Below are positions 53,367 to 63,128 of a stretch of 64,000 bases of DNA, one piece after another. The DNA lies in assembly GCA_017795025.1 (NCBI GenBank), contig CP051243.1, positions 1,178,001 through 1,242,000 of the forward strand, given 5' to 3'. Made by a program: the position numbers and the translations under genes. Each line of letters opens with the position of its first letter. Position 1 is the stretch's first letter. The notes beneath the pieces are model-generated. The model saw only the letters and a program-made list of their open reading frames with translations, did no database searches and was not told the DNA's origin. Source of the stretch: Flavobacteriales bacterium. GTDB taxonomy: Bacteria > Bacteroidota > Bacteroidia > Flavobacteriales > Schleiferiaceae.

Positions 53367-56300
53367 TTATTTCACGATAAGCTTACGAGTTACGCGCTCC
53401 CCATCGATACTTAAGTTAATAAAGTAAATACCAGGGGTGTATTCGATGGTTTCAAATACCATCGTGGCGCTACCTCTTTCGAGGTGATAGTCTTTACTCA
53501 TCATCCGTTGTCCCAGGACATTGACAATATCCACATGGACGTCTTTCGCTTGTGCATTGAAGACCGGTAAGTGGGTAACCGAAGTACTTGGGTTCGGGCT
53601 CAATTCACCGATGTAGGAATCAGGAACTGGATTGTATTCTTTGCTACCAATTACGAAGGTTGGCTTCTCTTTGGTAGTTTGCATACAGAAGTCATCAATT
53701 GCCCAGCCTTTGTCTTGGATAGACCAGTCACTTTCGAAACGGAAGCGGAATACAGCACGGTTAGCCGCAGTATCAAACTGGAATACATAACGAGCGGTGT
53801 CCCAGTCAGCGGTATCGGTCCAACCTGGCTTAATAATGTCCAGTGCGGTAACATACTCGGTATTATACCAGTTTGTTTCATTGGCGAAACCGAGTACTTG
53901 CCAAGAGCGACCACCATCTAGGGTAACTTCTACTACCCCACCATCGTGGTACTTCTCGGTTTCGAATTTATGCATGAAGCTAATTTCATAGGCCGTACCA
54001 GTATCAATAACGAACACCGGACTAAATAATCCTGATTGATCACGAGAGCGATAGTTGCTATCTAAGCCCGTCATCCAACAAGAATTACCACTAAAGGCAC
54101 CTGGGAATTGGGTTGGTGTACCTTGCTCCCAGCTCCATTGTCCACGTGCATACGTTTGCGTGTTCAAGGCAATGAAAGGAAGGGCTCCATTTCCAAGTTC
54201 AAAGTCGTTACAGTAACTGGTGTCGCCGTTCGCAACGCTAAACTCGTATTCGGGTAATACCGCTACTGGGTAGCATACCGTATCATCCGACTGACGGTTA
54301 TCAATCTTATTATTTGGACGACGAGTGATTAAGCACATTTGGTGCAATCCTGAAGTCACTACCGCACCAGGAATGGAGTCGGTATAATCGTAACGGAAGC
54401 GGCTTCCTTCGATAAAGAAGGGTGGCGAAACGGCAGTTTCCCATGGACCGTCCCAAACGAGATTCGAACCGCTTACATCATCGAACCACTGTACTTTCAC
54501 TTGACTCGAATCCAAAACCTTAGCCCCTGTATTACGGATCAGCACATCAATAGGCTGTGCGAAGGTTGGAATCTGTAAAGGATTCGCAAATACGTAATCC
54601 TCTGGAGTAGCGGAGTTCTGGGGTGGAATGTAGAATTCAAAATCATCAATTGCCCAGCCTTCTAAAGTTCTAGAGGTATTAGATCCTGCTACAGAGCTAA
54701 ACTTGAAGCGGAACTGCAAGATATTGGGCTCGTAGTTGAGCTGAGAAATTGGGAATACCGAGTAGGCCCATCCCGAAGGATTGGAGCCATTAACCGAACT
54801 ACCTGTCCAACCTTTGGTAATTCCGGTACCAGCCGGTCCCTGGATGGTTCCAAAGTAACCAGTATACCAGTTTTGACCAATGTTAGAGAAGGTGGCTAGA
54901 TTACCTCCTAGCTCCCGCCATTGTCCATTAAGGTTTACCTCGATGGCACCAGCAGCTGAGCTACCCATATCTACGTTTTGATAGAAAGCTACCGTAGCTG
55001 AAACCACTGTATCGAATCCATCTAATTGAGGCGTTCTTAGAAATTCTTGCTTGCCATCGATAAAGTGGCCGGTGCTGATACCGGTAGCCCAAATATTATC
55101 ATTGGCCTGTAAAGAAGAGAACTGACTGTTATTAGCTACTTGACCCCGCTCCCACTGTAAATAGGTAGAAGCGTTATTTGTGGAGCTCCAGCTAAAGAAG
55201 CCATATTCGTCATAATTACAATTATCAAAATCATCGTAGAAATCGAGATCATAGGTACCTTGACCAACTACCAAACGACAAACCGTATCATTGAAGGTAT
55301 GGGTATCATTGGTATAACTAGTGTAAGCACAAATTTCACAATCACCTTCCGGAACGATAATGTCGATATTTGGCATGGAAAAGTTTACCGCCGAATTAGT
55401 TGGAATAGTCGCCGTAGCCGTGCTATTATAGGTTGTGGTAACCCCTGCTGTAGGCCCACATTTAGGAGTGATAGCCATGGTAACCGAAACGTTGGAAGCA
55501 TTGGTAGTTCCAAAATTACGTACCACTACCGCTTCGGTAGGACCGTTCAATACTACTCCTGCTGGCCATGCTAATTTCGGCCATTCGATGAACTCTACCC
55601 CGACGTCGTTAGCAATACGATCGTAAATCATCACCTTATCAATGGCGATATCGGCTAAGTCACCCACACCGGTACGGCTTGCTTTAACGCGCAGTTTAAT
55701 CTGCTTATTAGCGTAGGCCGAAAGGTTTACACGCTTGTACTCGTAATTACTTAGGGGATACGTTCCGGGATAAGTGTTTACTAATGAACCAGCAACCGGG
55801 TTCCAAACATCGGGGGCATCCACCCCAGGCTCATTTACTTCAATTTCGATATCGTCAGCATTAGCACCAACCATATGGTAGTAGAAGTCGAGGGTAACAT
55901 TGTTCATTCCCGCGAAATCCATACACTGGGTAGTCACCATATAGGTCGAAACATCCCCGGTACTGCCGGTTGCTTCGGTGTAGAAGTATTGTCCTTTTTG
56001 GTGGTGACCGTATTTAGGTCCCGTGCCACGGGTAAAGGTGTATCCACTACCTACCTTCCAAACATAACCAGGGTCGAGACCTGTTTCGGTAGTAAATAAG
56101 GTAGTACCTGTTTGGGAAGTATTAGGAGTGGCATTCTCAAAGTCCATCACTAATGGGAAGCTGGAATAACCCGCCACGTGATTGATGGTGGCGCTAACCG
56201 CTGTATCATTATCTGGAATGGTATCCATTGGATGATTGGCCCAAACCTTAACATTATAGGTTCCTAAAGCCGCCATATTCGCGGTAGTACTTAAGGTATA

Positions 56301-58259
56301 GGTAACCGTATCACCGGTTCCTAAGGCCAGCGTCGCCGTTTCATTCTGAACCGCTCCGGTATTGGTTTGAATTTGTAAGGGCAAGCTGGTTAAACTATCG
56401 CAACCGTTATTGCGGATAATAACTTCGATGGTTTCCGAACCAGAGTAAGAACAAAGACCTTCTACCGGTGCCGTTACCTCTAGAATTTCGGCATCAACCG
56501 GGGTAGGTTCGAAAATTCTAAGGTCATCAATGGCCATATCAGCACGAGCTGCAGCACCTGTCTTAGGAGTTTGCTTCGCAGATAGGAAACGCAAGCGGAT
56601 AAACTGACCATTAAATTCCTTAATGGGCACTAAAGCACGTTCCCAAGGATCGGCTTGTGCTTTTTGCTGTTCTTTACGAATAAAGTAATAACCGTTATAC
56701 CAAGCCGGGTTATTGGTACCTGTATCCACGTCAATACGCATAGTTCCCATGTCTTCACCAAAGAAATGATAGTAAAATTCTAAGGCGTAGCACTTGGTAA
56801 CATTGGTAAGGTCGATACAAGGCGTAATTAAGGTAGTAGTAGTGTTTTGGTTACCCTGAGAACCTTCGGCGTAAAGATACTTCGCGCCATTAGGGGTATG
56901 GTTACCATTAGGACCGGTAAATGGTGTACCAGTCGGGCCAGTACGAATACTCCAGGCGTAGCCCGCGGTATTCTCAGGTGGCTGAACATTCCAATAGTTC
57001 ATACCTGATTGCTCATTAGGGAAATTACCACGGTGACCTGTTCCCATATCTCCTAAACCGGAGCCGGCTACCCATTGAGGACCTTCGAAGTTTTCCACCC
57101 AAGGGAAGCTACTGATGGTTCCTGGTAATGTACCACAATCGGGGGCACCACATTTAAAGGGTAAGCCTTGCTGTGGCCAGAATTTGATATAGGCGTTTTG
57201 GGGATTGGCTAAGGAATCGGGGAATCGCGTGGTATTAGGGCAAGCTAAATCCCAAGCACGGAAGTAATACTGAACCGTATCGCCCAATTGAATATTTTGG
57301 AAAGTCCCTTGGTACTCAAAGTTAGGAGCACTAGTAAGACCTAAGTTAAAGTTTTGCCATGCCCCAGTTCCAGAGGAATTGATGATTCGATAGAAAACAG
57401 TTACACTGTCGATGCCACTCACCCAAGTTGGGTTGCTGGCTCCACCAGGAACCGTATCGGTTACCCGAGCACCTACTTTATAGTTGTTATTCGGCTCCTG
57501 GGTGATCGCGCCGGTTGGACGAACAGGGAAACAAGGAATTGGGGTATAGTTAAAATGGAATAAAGGTGGGAACAGCTCACAGTTTGAACCGGTTACCACC
57601 AAATTATCTACCCACCAACCAGCACCGTAGCTTCGGCCAGTCAGGTTAGGGTTTAGCACTTCAAAACAAGAGAATTCAATTTGCACGTTCGCAAAACCGG
57701 CACCTGTAGGTCCAGTTGCTAAGTTGGAGATATCGAACTTCTCGAACTGCCACCAAGAGTTCGCTACGGGAGGATCGGTTCCTGCAAACCAATGGTTGAT
57801 TCCCTGATTGGGGATATTATACGATGCTTCCTGGAAGTTGGAAGAGGAACGCCAGTTACTGCTACCCAAGTAAATCGCGTTGTTGTTGTTTAAGGTGGTC
57901 CATGTGGTACCGCCATCGGTAGAAATACGAATCAATCCCGAGTTAACCTGATTGATCTTGGCGATGTGATAAAACTCTAAAAACACGAAGGACTTCCCTA
58001 CGGTGCTAAAGGAGTTTGTTCGGAAAACTACTTCGGAACTGTTAGACCCGGTTGCCGGTGCCTGAACCTTACCATGGTAAGATCCCGAACCACTAATGGA
58101 GACATTATTAGTGTCTTTCCAAGTAGTGGTAGCCGTTCCCAACGATAAAGTTGTGATGGAATCACCAGGGTCAAATGTTTCAATAAACAGAGTATCAACT
58201 TGGGCTGTTAAGCTTACGCTTAGCATTGTTCCCAGAGAGAGAAGTAACCACTTCTTCAT
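53367..58259 (-). CDS. Giant multi-module T9SS adhesin-like secreted protein
   Basis: 1630 residues from ATG at 58257-58259, which begins a signal peptide (MKKWLLLSLGTMLSVSLTAQ); the ATG at 58295 adds 12 residues and overlaps the promoter box. About five MAM/choice-of-anchor-J jelly-roll modules each end in an AIDD-like motif (VDNLVVTGS, ADMAIDDLRIFE, ADIAIDKVMIYD, WAIDDFEFYI, WAIDDFCMQT), separated by CARDB/Ig-like linkers such as VTAPVEGLCSYSGSETIEVI. A T9SS type-A domain closes it (GELSPNPSTSVTHLPV ... VTRKLIVK). Likely cell-surface adhesion or matrix protein; no enzyme motif seen. Not recently frameshifted. Confidence 0.88.
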   Translation of the reverse strand: MKKWLLLSLGTMLSVSLTAQVDTLFIETFDPGDSITTLSLGTATTTWKDTNNVSISGSGSYHGKVQAPATGSNSSEVVFRTNSFSTVGKSFVFLEFYHIAKINQVNSGLIRISTDGGTTWTTLNNNNAIYLGSSNWRSSSNFQEASYNIPNQGINHWFAGTDPPVANSWWQFEKFDISNLATGPTGAGFANVQIEFSCFEVLNPNLTGRSYGAGWWVDNLVVTGSNCELFPPLFHFNYTPIPCFPVRPTGAITQEPNNNYKVGARVTDTVPGGASNPTWVSGIDSVTVFYRIINSSGTGAWQNFNLGLTSAPNFEYQGTFQNIQLGDTVQYYFRAWDLACPNTTRFPDSLANPQNAYIKFWPQQGLPFKCGAPDCGTLPGTISSFPWVENFEGPQWVAGSGLGDMGTGHRGNFPNEQSGMNYWNVQPPENTAGYAWSIRTGPTGTPFTGPNGNHTPNGAKYLYAEGSQGNQNTTTTLITPCIDLTNVTKCYALEFYYHFFGEDMGTMRIDVDTGTNNPAWYNGYYFIRKEQQKAQADPWERALVPIKEFNGQFIRLRFLSAKQTPKTGAAARADMAIDDLRIFEPTPVDAEILEVTAPVEGLCSYSGSETIEVIIRNNGCDSLTSLPLQIQTNTGAVQNETATLALGTGDTVTYTLSTTANMAALGTYNVKVWANHPMDTIPDNDTAVSATINHVAGYSSFPLVMDFENATPNTSQTGTTLFTTETGLDPGYVWKVGSGYTFTRGTGPKYGHHQKGQYFYTEATGSTGDVSTYMVTTQCMDFAGMNNVTLDFYYHMVGANADDIEIEVNEPGVDAPDVWNPVAGSLVNTYPGTYPLSNYEYKRVNLSAYANKQIKLRVKASRTGVGDLADIAIDKVMIYDRIANDVGVEFIEWPKLAWPAGVVLNGPTEAVVVRNFGTTNASNVSVTMAITPKCGPTAGVTTTYNSTATATIPTNSAVNFSMPNIDIIVPEGDCEICAYTSYTNDTHTFNDTVCRLVVGQGTYDLDFYDDFDNCNYDEYGFFSWSSTNNASTYLQWERGQVANNSQFSSLQANDNIWATGISTGHFIDGKQEFLRTPQLDGFDTVVSATVAFYQNVDMGSSAAGAIEVNLNGQWRELGGNLATFSNIGQNWYTGYFGTIQGPAGTGITKGWTGSSVNGSNPSGWAYSVFPISQLNYEPNILQFRFKFSSVAGSNTSRTLEGWAIDDFEFYIPPQNSATPEDYVFANPLQIPTFAQPIDVLIRNTGAKVLDSSQVKVQWFDDVSGSNLVWDGPWETAVSPPFFIEGSRFRYDYTDSIPGAVVTSGLHQMCLITRRPNNKIDNRQSDDTVCYPVAVLPEYEFSVANGDTSYCNDFELGNGALPFIALNTQTYARGQWSWEQGTPTQFPGAFSGNSCWMTGLDSNYRSRDQSGLFSPVFVIDTGTAYEISFMHKFETEKYHDGGVVEVTLDGGRSWQVLGFANETNWYNTEYVTALDIIKPGWTDTADWDTARYVFQFDTAANRAVFRFRFESDWSIQDKGWAIDDFCMQTTKEKPTFVIGSKEYNPVPDSYIGELSPNPSTSVTHLPVFNAQAKDVHVDIVNVLGQRMMSKDYHLERGSATMVFETIEYTPGIYFINLSIDGERVTRKLIVK

Positions 58260-58292
58260 AAAAGGTAGTATTTGTGCAGTTTTGAAGATGCA

Positions 58293-58300
58293 CAAATATA
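58293..58300 (-). promoter_or_regulatory. Promoter of the giant T9SS gene
   Basis: On the minus strand TATATTTG matches TAnnTTTG; TTG lies at 58319-58321, 18 bases further upstream, close to the expected -33 spacing. This is the only box in the window with both parts in place. It lies 33 bases before the ATG at 58259. Confidence 0.6.
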
Positions 58301-58349
58301 ATAAGACAGTACGATTAACAATTTGGTAATTATTCTTTGCGCGTTTTTT

Positions 58350-58958
58350 TTATTTAACGCGCAATTGGGCAATACTTTTGCCTTCCAGATGTAAATCCAG
58401 TAAGTCGTTGGTTTGCACCGCCCCTACGCCAGCTGGAGTGCCGGTAAAGATAAGATCACCAATCTTTAAAGTGAAGTATTTAGATACTTCGGCGATGATC
58501 CGGTCGACGGAGAACAGCATATCCTTACTATTCCCTTTTTGCACGGTCTCCCCATTCTTTAAAAGACTGAAGTTTAGATTATTGAGATCGTATTCCTCTT
58601 TATTTAGCCAAGGTCCGATAAAGGCCGAACCATCAAAAGCTTTGGCCTTTTCCCAAGGCAATCCTTTCTCTTTTAATTTACTTTGTAAGTCTCGGGCCGT
58701 AAAATCGAGACCCAAGGTAAACTCTTGGTAATAACGATGCGCAAATTTTTCTTCGATGTGTTTCCCCAAACGATCGATGCGAATCACAATTTCCAGTTCA
58801 TGCTGGAGATTCTGGCTAAAATCGGGAATGAAAAATGCATTTCCCTTAGGAAGTATCGCACTGTCCGGTTTTAAAAACACCACCGGTTCTGCCGGAACTT
58901 GGTTATTAAGTTCTTTGGCATGATCTGCATAATTTCGACCGATACAGATGATCTTCAC
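58350..58958 (-). CDS. Fumarylacetoacetate hydrolase family protein
   Basis: 202 residues, GTG start. FAH-fold enzyme of the small YcgM/FAHD1 type, which cleave C-C bonds of acyl-pyruvates or decarboxylate oxaloacetate. Metal ligands are in HELEIVIRI (Glu, Glu) and DFTARDLQ (Asp); GRNYADHAKEL, FIGPW and GTPAGVGAVQ are family blocks. Overlaps the exonuclease stop by 4 bases (GTGA), so it is cotranscribed. Substrate not known. Confidence 0.9.
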   Translation of the reverse strand: MKIICIGRNYADHAKELNNQVPAEPVVFLKPDSAILPKGNAFFIPDFSQNLQHELEIVIRIDRLGKHIEEKFAHRYYQEFTLGLDFTARDLQSKLKEKGLPWEKAKAFDGSAFIGPWLNKEEYDLNNLNFSLLKNGETVQKGNSKDMLFSVDRIIAEVSKYFTLKIGDLIFTGTPAGVGAVQTNDLLDLHLEGKSIAQLRVK

Positions 58959-59722
58959 GATTGTAACTTTCGAAGTTTAATTGCTGTTAGGACCTTTTTG
59001 GTGTAACGGGGAAAGTCGGCATTTTGAACCCAACCATAATAACCTGGATCACGCTCTAGGACTTCCTCTACCGGTTGACCGCGATACTTACCAAAGCTAA
59101 AGCACTCCACTTTATCTTCATTGTAAACAATAAAGCCTGCAAAGTCGGCCGCCTTGAAACGATTACTGTAGTCCGCCAGAAAGTCCATATCATTTTCCAG
59201 ATCCGAATAGCGATCCAACTGACTCATCAAGATTTCATAGGTCGCTAGGGTATCTGCTTCGGCCGAATGGGCATTCTCTAGGTCTTTACCGCAGTAAAAT
59301 TTATAGGCTGCACTAAGCGTACGTTGCTCCTTTTTATGGAAGATGTTTTGCACGTCCACCGCCACACGTTTACCTAAATCGAAGTCAATACCCGCGCGTA
59401 GAAACTCCTCCACGAGTAAGGGAATATCGTAGCGATTGGAATTATAGCCCCCCAAATCCGAGTCTTTAATAAGCTCGTGTACCCGGTGGGCCAATTCCTT
59501 AAAGGTGGGTTCTTGGGCCACCTTTTCGTTGGTAATCCCGTGGATGGCAATCACCTCATCCGACATTTGCATTTCGGGGTTTACCAACCAAGTGCGGCTT
59601 TCCCGATTTCCATTGGGATAAACTTTTAAAACGCTTATCTCTACAATGCGATCATTGGTTACCGAAGTTCCGGTGGCTTCCAGATCAAAGAAGCAAATGG
59701 GTCGTTTGAGGTTTAAATCCAT
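58955..59722 (-). CDS. DEDDh 3'-5' exonuclease (DnaQ-like)
   Basis: 255 residues, cytoplasmic. Exonuclease residues: Asp13 and Glu15 in FDLEATGT, motif II GGYNSNRYDIPLL, and motif III HSAEADTLATYE with the His of the DEDDh class. It removes nucleotides from 3' ends of DNA or RNA. C-terminal part (about 185-255; YRGQPVEEVLERDPGYYGWVQNADFP) has the small domain seen in PolC-like/DnaQ proteins of flavobacteria. Follows the E2 gene after 2 bases and precedes the FAH gene, so all three form an operon. Confidence 0.9.
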   Translation of the reverse strand: MDLNLKRPICFFDLEATGTSVTNDRIVEISVLKVYPNGNRESRTWLVNPEMQMSDEVIAIHGITNEKVAQEPTFKELAHRVHELIKDSDLGGYNSNRYDIPLLVEEFLRAGIDFDLGKRVAVDVQNIFHKKEQRTLSAAYKFYCGKDLENAHSAEADTLATYEILMSQLDRYSDLENDMDFLADYSNRFKAADFAGFIVYNEDKVECFSFGKYRGQPVEEVLERDPGYYGWVQNADFPRYTKKVLTAIKLRKLQS

Positions 59723-59724
59723 CT

Positions 59725-61089
59725 TTAAATTTCGCGGTTAGGGTCAAACTGCTCAAGATAATCAGCCACCCTACGCACAAACATACCTCCTAAAGCACCG
59801 TCAACCACGCGATGGTCGTAACTATGACTTAAGAACATTTTATGGCGAATGGCGATCATATCTCCTTCGGGTGTTTCCACCACTGCAGGCTTTTTAACTA
59901 TCGCTCCGGCCGCCATAATGGCCACCTGCGGTTGATTTATAATTGGGGTTCCCATTACGTTCCCGAAGGTACCCACATTAGTTAGGGTGTAGGTTCCTCC
60001 CTGAATTTCGTCGGGACTCAATTTATTTTGACGAGCACGGTTGGCCAAATCGTTCACCTGTTTGGTGAGGCCTACTAAATTGTAGTTGTCGGCATTTTTA
60101 ATTACCGGTACAATAAGGTTACCACTTGGCAATGCCGCCGCCATACCGATATTGATATTGCCACGCTTAATGATCGTGTTGCCATCCACGCTTACATTGA
60201 TAAGCGGGAAATCTTTAATGGCTTTCACCAGGGCCTCAATCAATAAGGGGGTAAAGGTGATTTTTTGACCTTCGCGTTTCTGGAATTCACCTTTTACCTT
60301 GTTTCGCCAGTTTACCATATTGGTAACGTCGGCCTCAACAAAAGAAGTTACGTGTGGAGAAGTATGCTTCGACATCACCATGTGCTCGGCAATCATCTTA
60401 CGCATGCGATCCATCTCCATGATTTCATCGTTGCCACCAATAGACACTGGAGGAGCTGGTTTTGGAGCGGGAGCTGCTTTCGCTGAGCCTGGGGCGGGAC
60501 TAGGACTGCTCTTCGGTGTCGCTGCCGCTTGTGGAGCAGCGGCCGGAGCCGGCTGAGAACCTCTATTCTCCACATAATCCAAAATATCGGCTTTGGTCAC
60601 TCGACCTTCGGAGCCGCTACCCTCTAGGTTTTCGAGCTCCTCTAAACTTATACCTTCTTCCTTAGCAATGGAACGCACCAAAGGAGAATAAAACTTACCG
60701 TTGGCGCTACGAGGAATTTCAACCGCCGCTGCCGCGGTACCATTAGCCACCATTTTCTCGGCCTCTACTGCCGCTGCGGGTGCAGGGCTTGTTTCTTCCG
60801 CCGGAGCCTCTTGATCATTGTTTCCTGCCTCGGCAGAAGCACTGCCTCCTTCGGTTTCAATAATGGCAATAACCTGCCCTACTTGAACAACATCATCTTC
60901 ATTAAATAGCTTCTTCTTGAGCACGCCATCTTCGGGAGCGGGAACTTCACTATCAACTTTATCGGTAGCGATTTCCAGAACGGATTCTTCCGCCTCGATG
61001 GTTTCGCCTTCTTCCTTTAACCATTTGATGATAGTTGCTTCGGCAACACTTTCGCCCATTTTGGGCATGATTAATTCGATTTCTGCCAT
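59725..61089 (-). CDS. 2-oxo acid dehydrogenase E2 (dihydrolipoamide acyltransferase)
   Basis: 454 residues from ATG 61087-61089, at the start of the lipoyl domain (MAEIELIMPKMGES); the upstream open frame to 61230 is unrelated sequence and a promoter box lies at 61126-61133. One lipoyl domain with Lys44 in EIATDKVDSE, an Ala/Pro-rich linker, a peripheral-subunit-binding domain (SPLVRSIAKEEGISL), a second flexible linker (about 175-215), and the acyltransferase domain with HSYDHRVVDGALGG. Pyruvate, 2-oxoglutarate or branched-chain complex not settled; the lipoyl sequence is closest to branched-chain E2. E1 and E3 are not in the window. Confidence 0.9.
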   Translation of the reverse strand: MAEIELIMPKMGESVAEATIIKWLKEEGETIEAEESVLEIATDKVDSEVPAPEDGVLKKKLFNEDDVVQVGQVIAIIETEGGSASAEAGNNDQEAPAEETSPAPAAAVEAEKMVANGTAAAAVEIPRSANGKFYSPLVRSIAKEEGISLEELENLEGSGSEGRVTKADILDYVENRGSQPAPAAAPQAAATPKSSPSPAPGSAKAAPAPKPAPPVSIGGNDEIMEMDRMRKMIAEHMVMSKHTSPHVTSFVEADVTNMVNWRNKVKGEFQKREGQKITFTPLLIEALVKAIKDFPLINVSVDGNTIIKRGNINIGMAAALPSGNLIVPVIKNADNYNLVGLTKQVNDLANRARQNKLSPDEIQGGTYTLTNVGTFGNVMGTPIINQPQVAIMAAGAIVKKPAVVETPEGDMIAIRHKMFLSHSYDHRVVDGALGGMFVRRVADYLEQFDPNREI

Positions 61090-61125
61090 GTTTCGAGAGG
61101 TGATTAAATAGCTTTTTTCAGGCTG

Positions 61126-61133
61126 CAAAGGTA
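61126..61133 (-). promoter_or_regulatory. -7 promoter box for the E2 operon
   Basis: On the minus strand TACCTTTG matches TAnnTTTG exactly, 36 bases before the ATG at 61089. It supports that start over the one at 61230. Confidence 0.5.
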
Positions 61134-61175
61134 AGAAAAGTAATAGCTCTACACAGCCGATTGAAAGACTCCAAG

Positions 61176-63128
61176 CTAATTTCCAAGCTTGCGCAGGAAT
61201 CGCCAAATAAAGGCTAAGTCTTTTTGCCAACGGTAATCCTTGGCATAGAGTTGATTAAGCTGTCGCTTGAGGCGGGCATCGTTTTGATTTGACCGAAGGG
61301 TTAAATCCAGCTCTAAGACGCCCTTCGGCAATTTTGGCAAGCTTCCGTTTTGCGGATCTTCGGCATAAGACACCCAAGTTTTAAGCCCCAAAAGCACGGC
61401 AAATACATTCCCTAAAAAGGCAATTGGACGCTTCATAAACCAAATCATCAAGGGAGAAATGGGAATAAACACTAAAGCCAAACTTAGGTCCAACAAGCGC
61501 TTGGCGCGACGATTTTCGGGTTTATCAATGCGATTAAAGTCCTGGGTATACCAGGATCCTTGGGAGTGAATAGAGTTACTGCCAATAATAAACTGACTTT
61601 CGGGAGGGGCGATTTTAAACTCCAGATTGGGATCTTTTAAATCGCGCATCGCTTTAAATATCGCTTCCGAACTGAGGTTAGCCGAGCAAAAAATCAATTC
61701 ATCAATATTAAACACGCGCACCAAATCCGGTAAATCCTTAATGCTGCCCACGAAGGGATCATCGTAGTTCGCATCACTGCTTACCCAAGCCGAAAAGCTA
61801 TTCTGCGGCTGATAACTTTGCAGTAAAGAACTCACTCTCGATAATTCATCTTTCTCCCCCACTAATAAAACTCTGGAATTACGCTGACCCGAAACAAGGA
61901 TGGGTTTGGAGGCCAGTAAGCTCCAAGCATACCGCCAGGCGATCAGGCTTAAGCCGGCCCATAAAGCCCCAAGAATAATAATGGCCCGCGAGAAACGCCA
62001 TTCCTCAGGAATTAAACTGTAAACTACTAAAATGGCTACCGAGCCTAAAGCTAAGCCTCTAAATATTTGACTGATGCGTACTTGCTTATCATACACCCCA
62101 TTTAAAAATAAGCTCAAGACCCAAAAGGCAATGTAAGCGGGAACCGCGTAAAGCATTAGAGCATCTGGATACTCTCCTCCCTGAATAAAGCGATGGTTGT
62201 GTTCCCAATACTCCTTGATGTAATAAAGTCCACCGTAAAGTACCGCAACATCAATAAGAGGGAGGCTTATGCTTTTAAGAATCCGGGCCAAAGCCGCCGC
62301 GCCCGCTCGCAGGTAAATGGCGAGGTTGATAAAGAGGGAATAAAATCGGGCATAGTTGCTACTAAAGTGCTTTTCGGCGAAAATGACCATAGCCTTGTAA
62401 AAGACCCGTACATAATTAAGGGAGCCTTTTTTGGTGGACTCTCCCTTGTAATGAATGATGGTACTTTCCGCTAAATAATAATTCTTGTAGCCCCCTTTTA
62501 GGATGCGGTAGCTAAGATCAATATCCTCCCCGTACATAAAGAAGTCTTCATCGAGCAAGCCCACCTCATCCAAGGTCTTTTTACGCATCATCATATAGGC
62601 TCCGGCTAAAATCTCTACTTCCTGATTTTCATCTTCCGAAAGGTGACCGAGGTAATATTTTGCAAATCGCTTGGAGCGAGGGAAAATACTGGAAAGGCCG
62701 AAGATCTTGTAAAAGGCCACCCAAGGGCTGGGTAAGCCGCGTTTGGATTCGGGTAAATACTCTCCTTTGCCATCAATCATTTTAATACCTAATCCCCCGG
62801 CCTCGGGATGAGCGTCCATAAAGTCGATGCTTTTTTGGAAGGTGTGTTCTTCCACCACCGTATCCGGGTTTAATAAAAGGATATACTCCCCTTTAGCTAC
62901 TCTTATGGCTTGATTATTGGCTTTCGAAAAACCGGGATTGTCCTGATTAGCGATGAGCTTTACCTCTGGAAACTGAGTGCGCACCATAGTCACCGAGTCA
63001 TCTGCCGAATGATTGTCGACTACAAACACCTCAGCCTCAATTCCATCTAAAGCTCTGTATACGGAGCGTAAACACTGCTCTAAAAAGTAGCGTACGTTGT
63101 AGTTAACAATTACAATACTGAGCTTCAT
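61176..63128 (-). CDS. Family-2 glycosyltransferase fused to a sugar-transferase-like membrane half
   Basis: 650 residues. GT-A domain at 1-260 (LSIVIVNYNVRYFLEQCL, VVDNHSADDS, LNPDTVVE, a later EDIDLSYRI) as in rhamnosyl- and other cell-wall glycosyltransferases. Then about five hydrophobic helices (290-405), a Rossmann-like domain at about 425-520 (SRVLLVGEKDELSRVSSLL) like that of polyprenyl glycosylphosphotransferases, and a last part (RRAKRLLDLSLALVFIPISP) like the membrane start of WcaJ-type enzymes, without their catalytic motif. Adds sugars in surface glycan synthesis. Start overlaps the next gene's stop by 4 bases. Confidence 0.88.
   Translation of the reverse strand: MKLSIVIVNYNVRYFLEQCLRSVYRALDGIEAEVFVVDNHSADDSVTMVRTQFPEVKLIANQDNPGFSKANNQAIRVAKGEYILLLNPDTVVEEHTFQKSIDFMDAHPEAGGLGIKMIDGKGEYLPESKRGLPSPWVAFYKIFGLSSIFPRSKRFAKYYLGHLSEDENQEVEILAGAYMMMRKKTLDEVGLLDEDFFMYGEDIDLSYRILKGGYKNYYLAESTIIHYKGESTKKGSLNYVRVFYKAMVIFAEKHFSSNYARFYSLFINLAIYLRAGAAALARILKSISLPLIDVAVLYGGLYYIKEYWEHNHRFIQGGEYPDALMLYAVPAYIAFWVLSLFLNGVYDKQVRISQIFRGLALGSVAILVVYSLIPEEWRFSRAIIILGALWAGLSLIAWRYAWSLLASKPILVSGQRNSRVLLVGEKDELSRVSSLLQSYQPQNSFSAWVSSDANYDDPFVGSIKDLPDLVRVFNIDELIFCSANLSSEAIFKAMRDLKDPNLEFKIAPPESQFIIGSNSIHSQGSWYTQDFNRIDKPENRRAKRLLDLSLALVFIPISPLMIWFMKRPIAFLGNVFAVLLGLKTWVSYAEDPQNGSLPKLPKGVLELDLTLRSNQNDARLKRQLNQLYAKDYRWQKDLAFIWRFLRKLGN

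Noticed and set aside
61090-61230. N-terminal extension of the E2 gene to the ATG at 61230
   Set aside because: The lipoyl domain begins at the ATG at 61087-61089 and a promoter box lies between the two starts.
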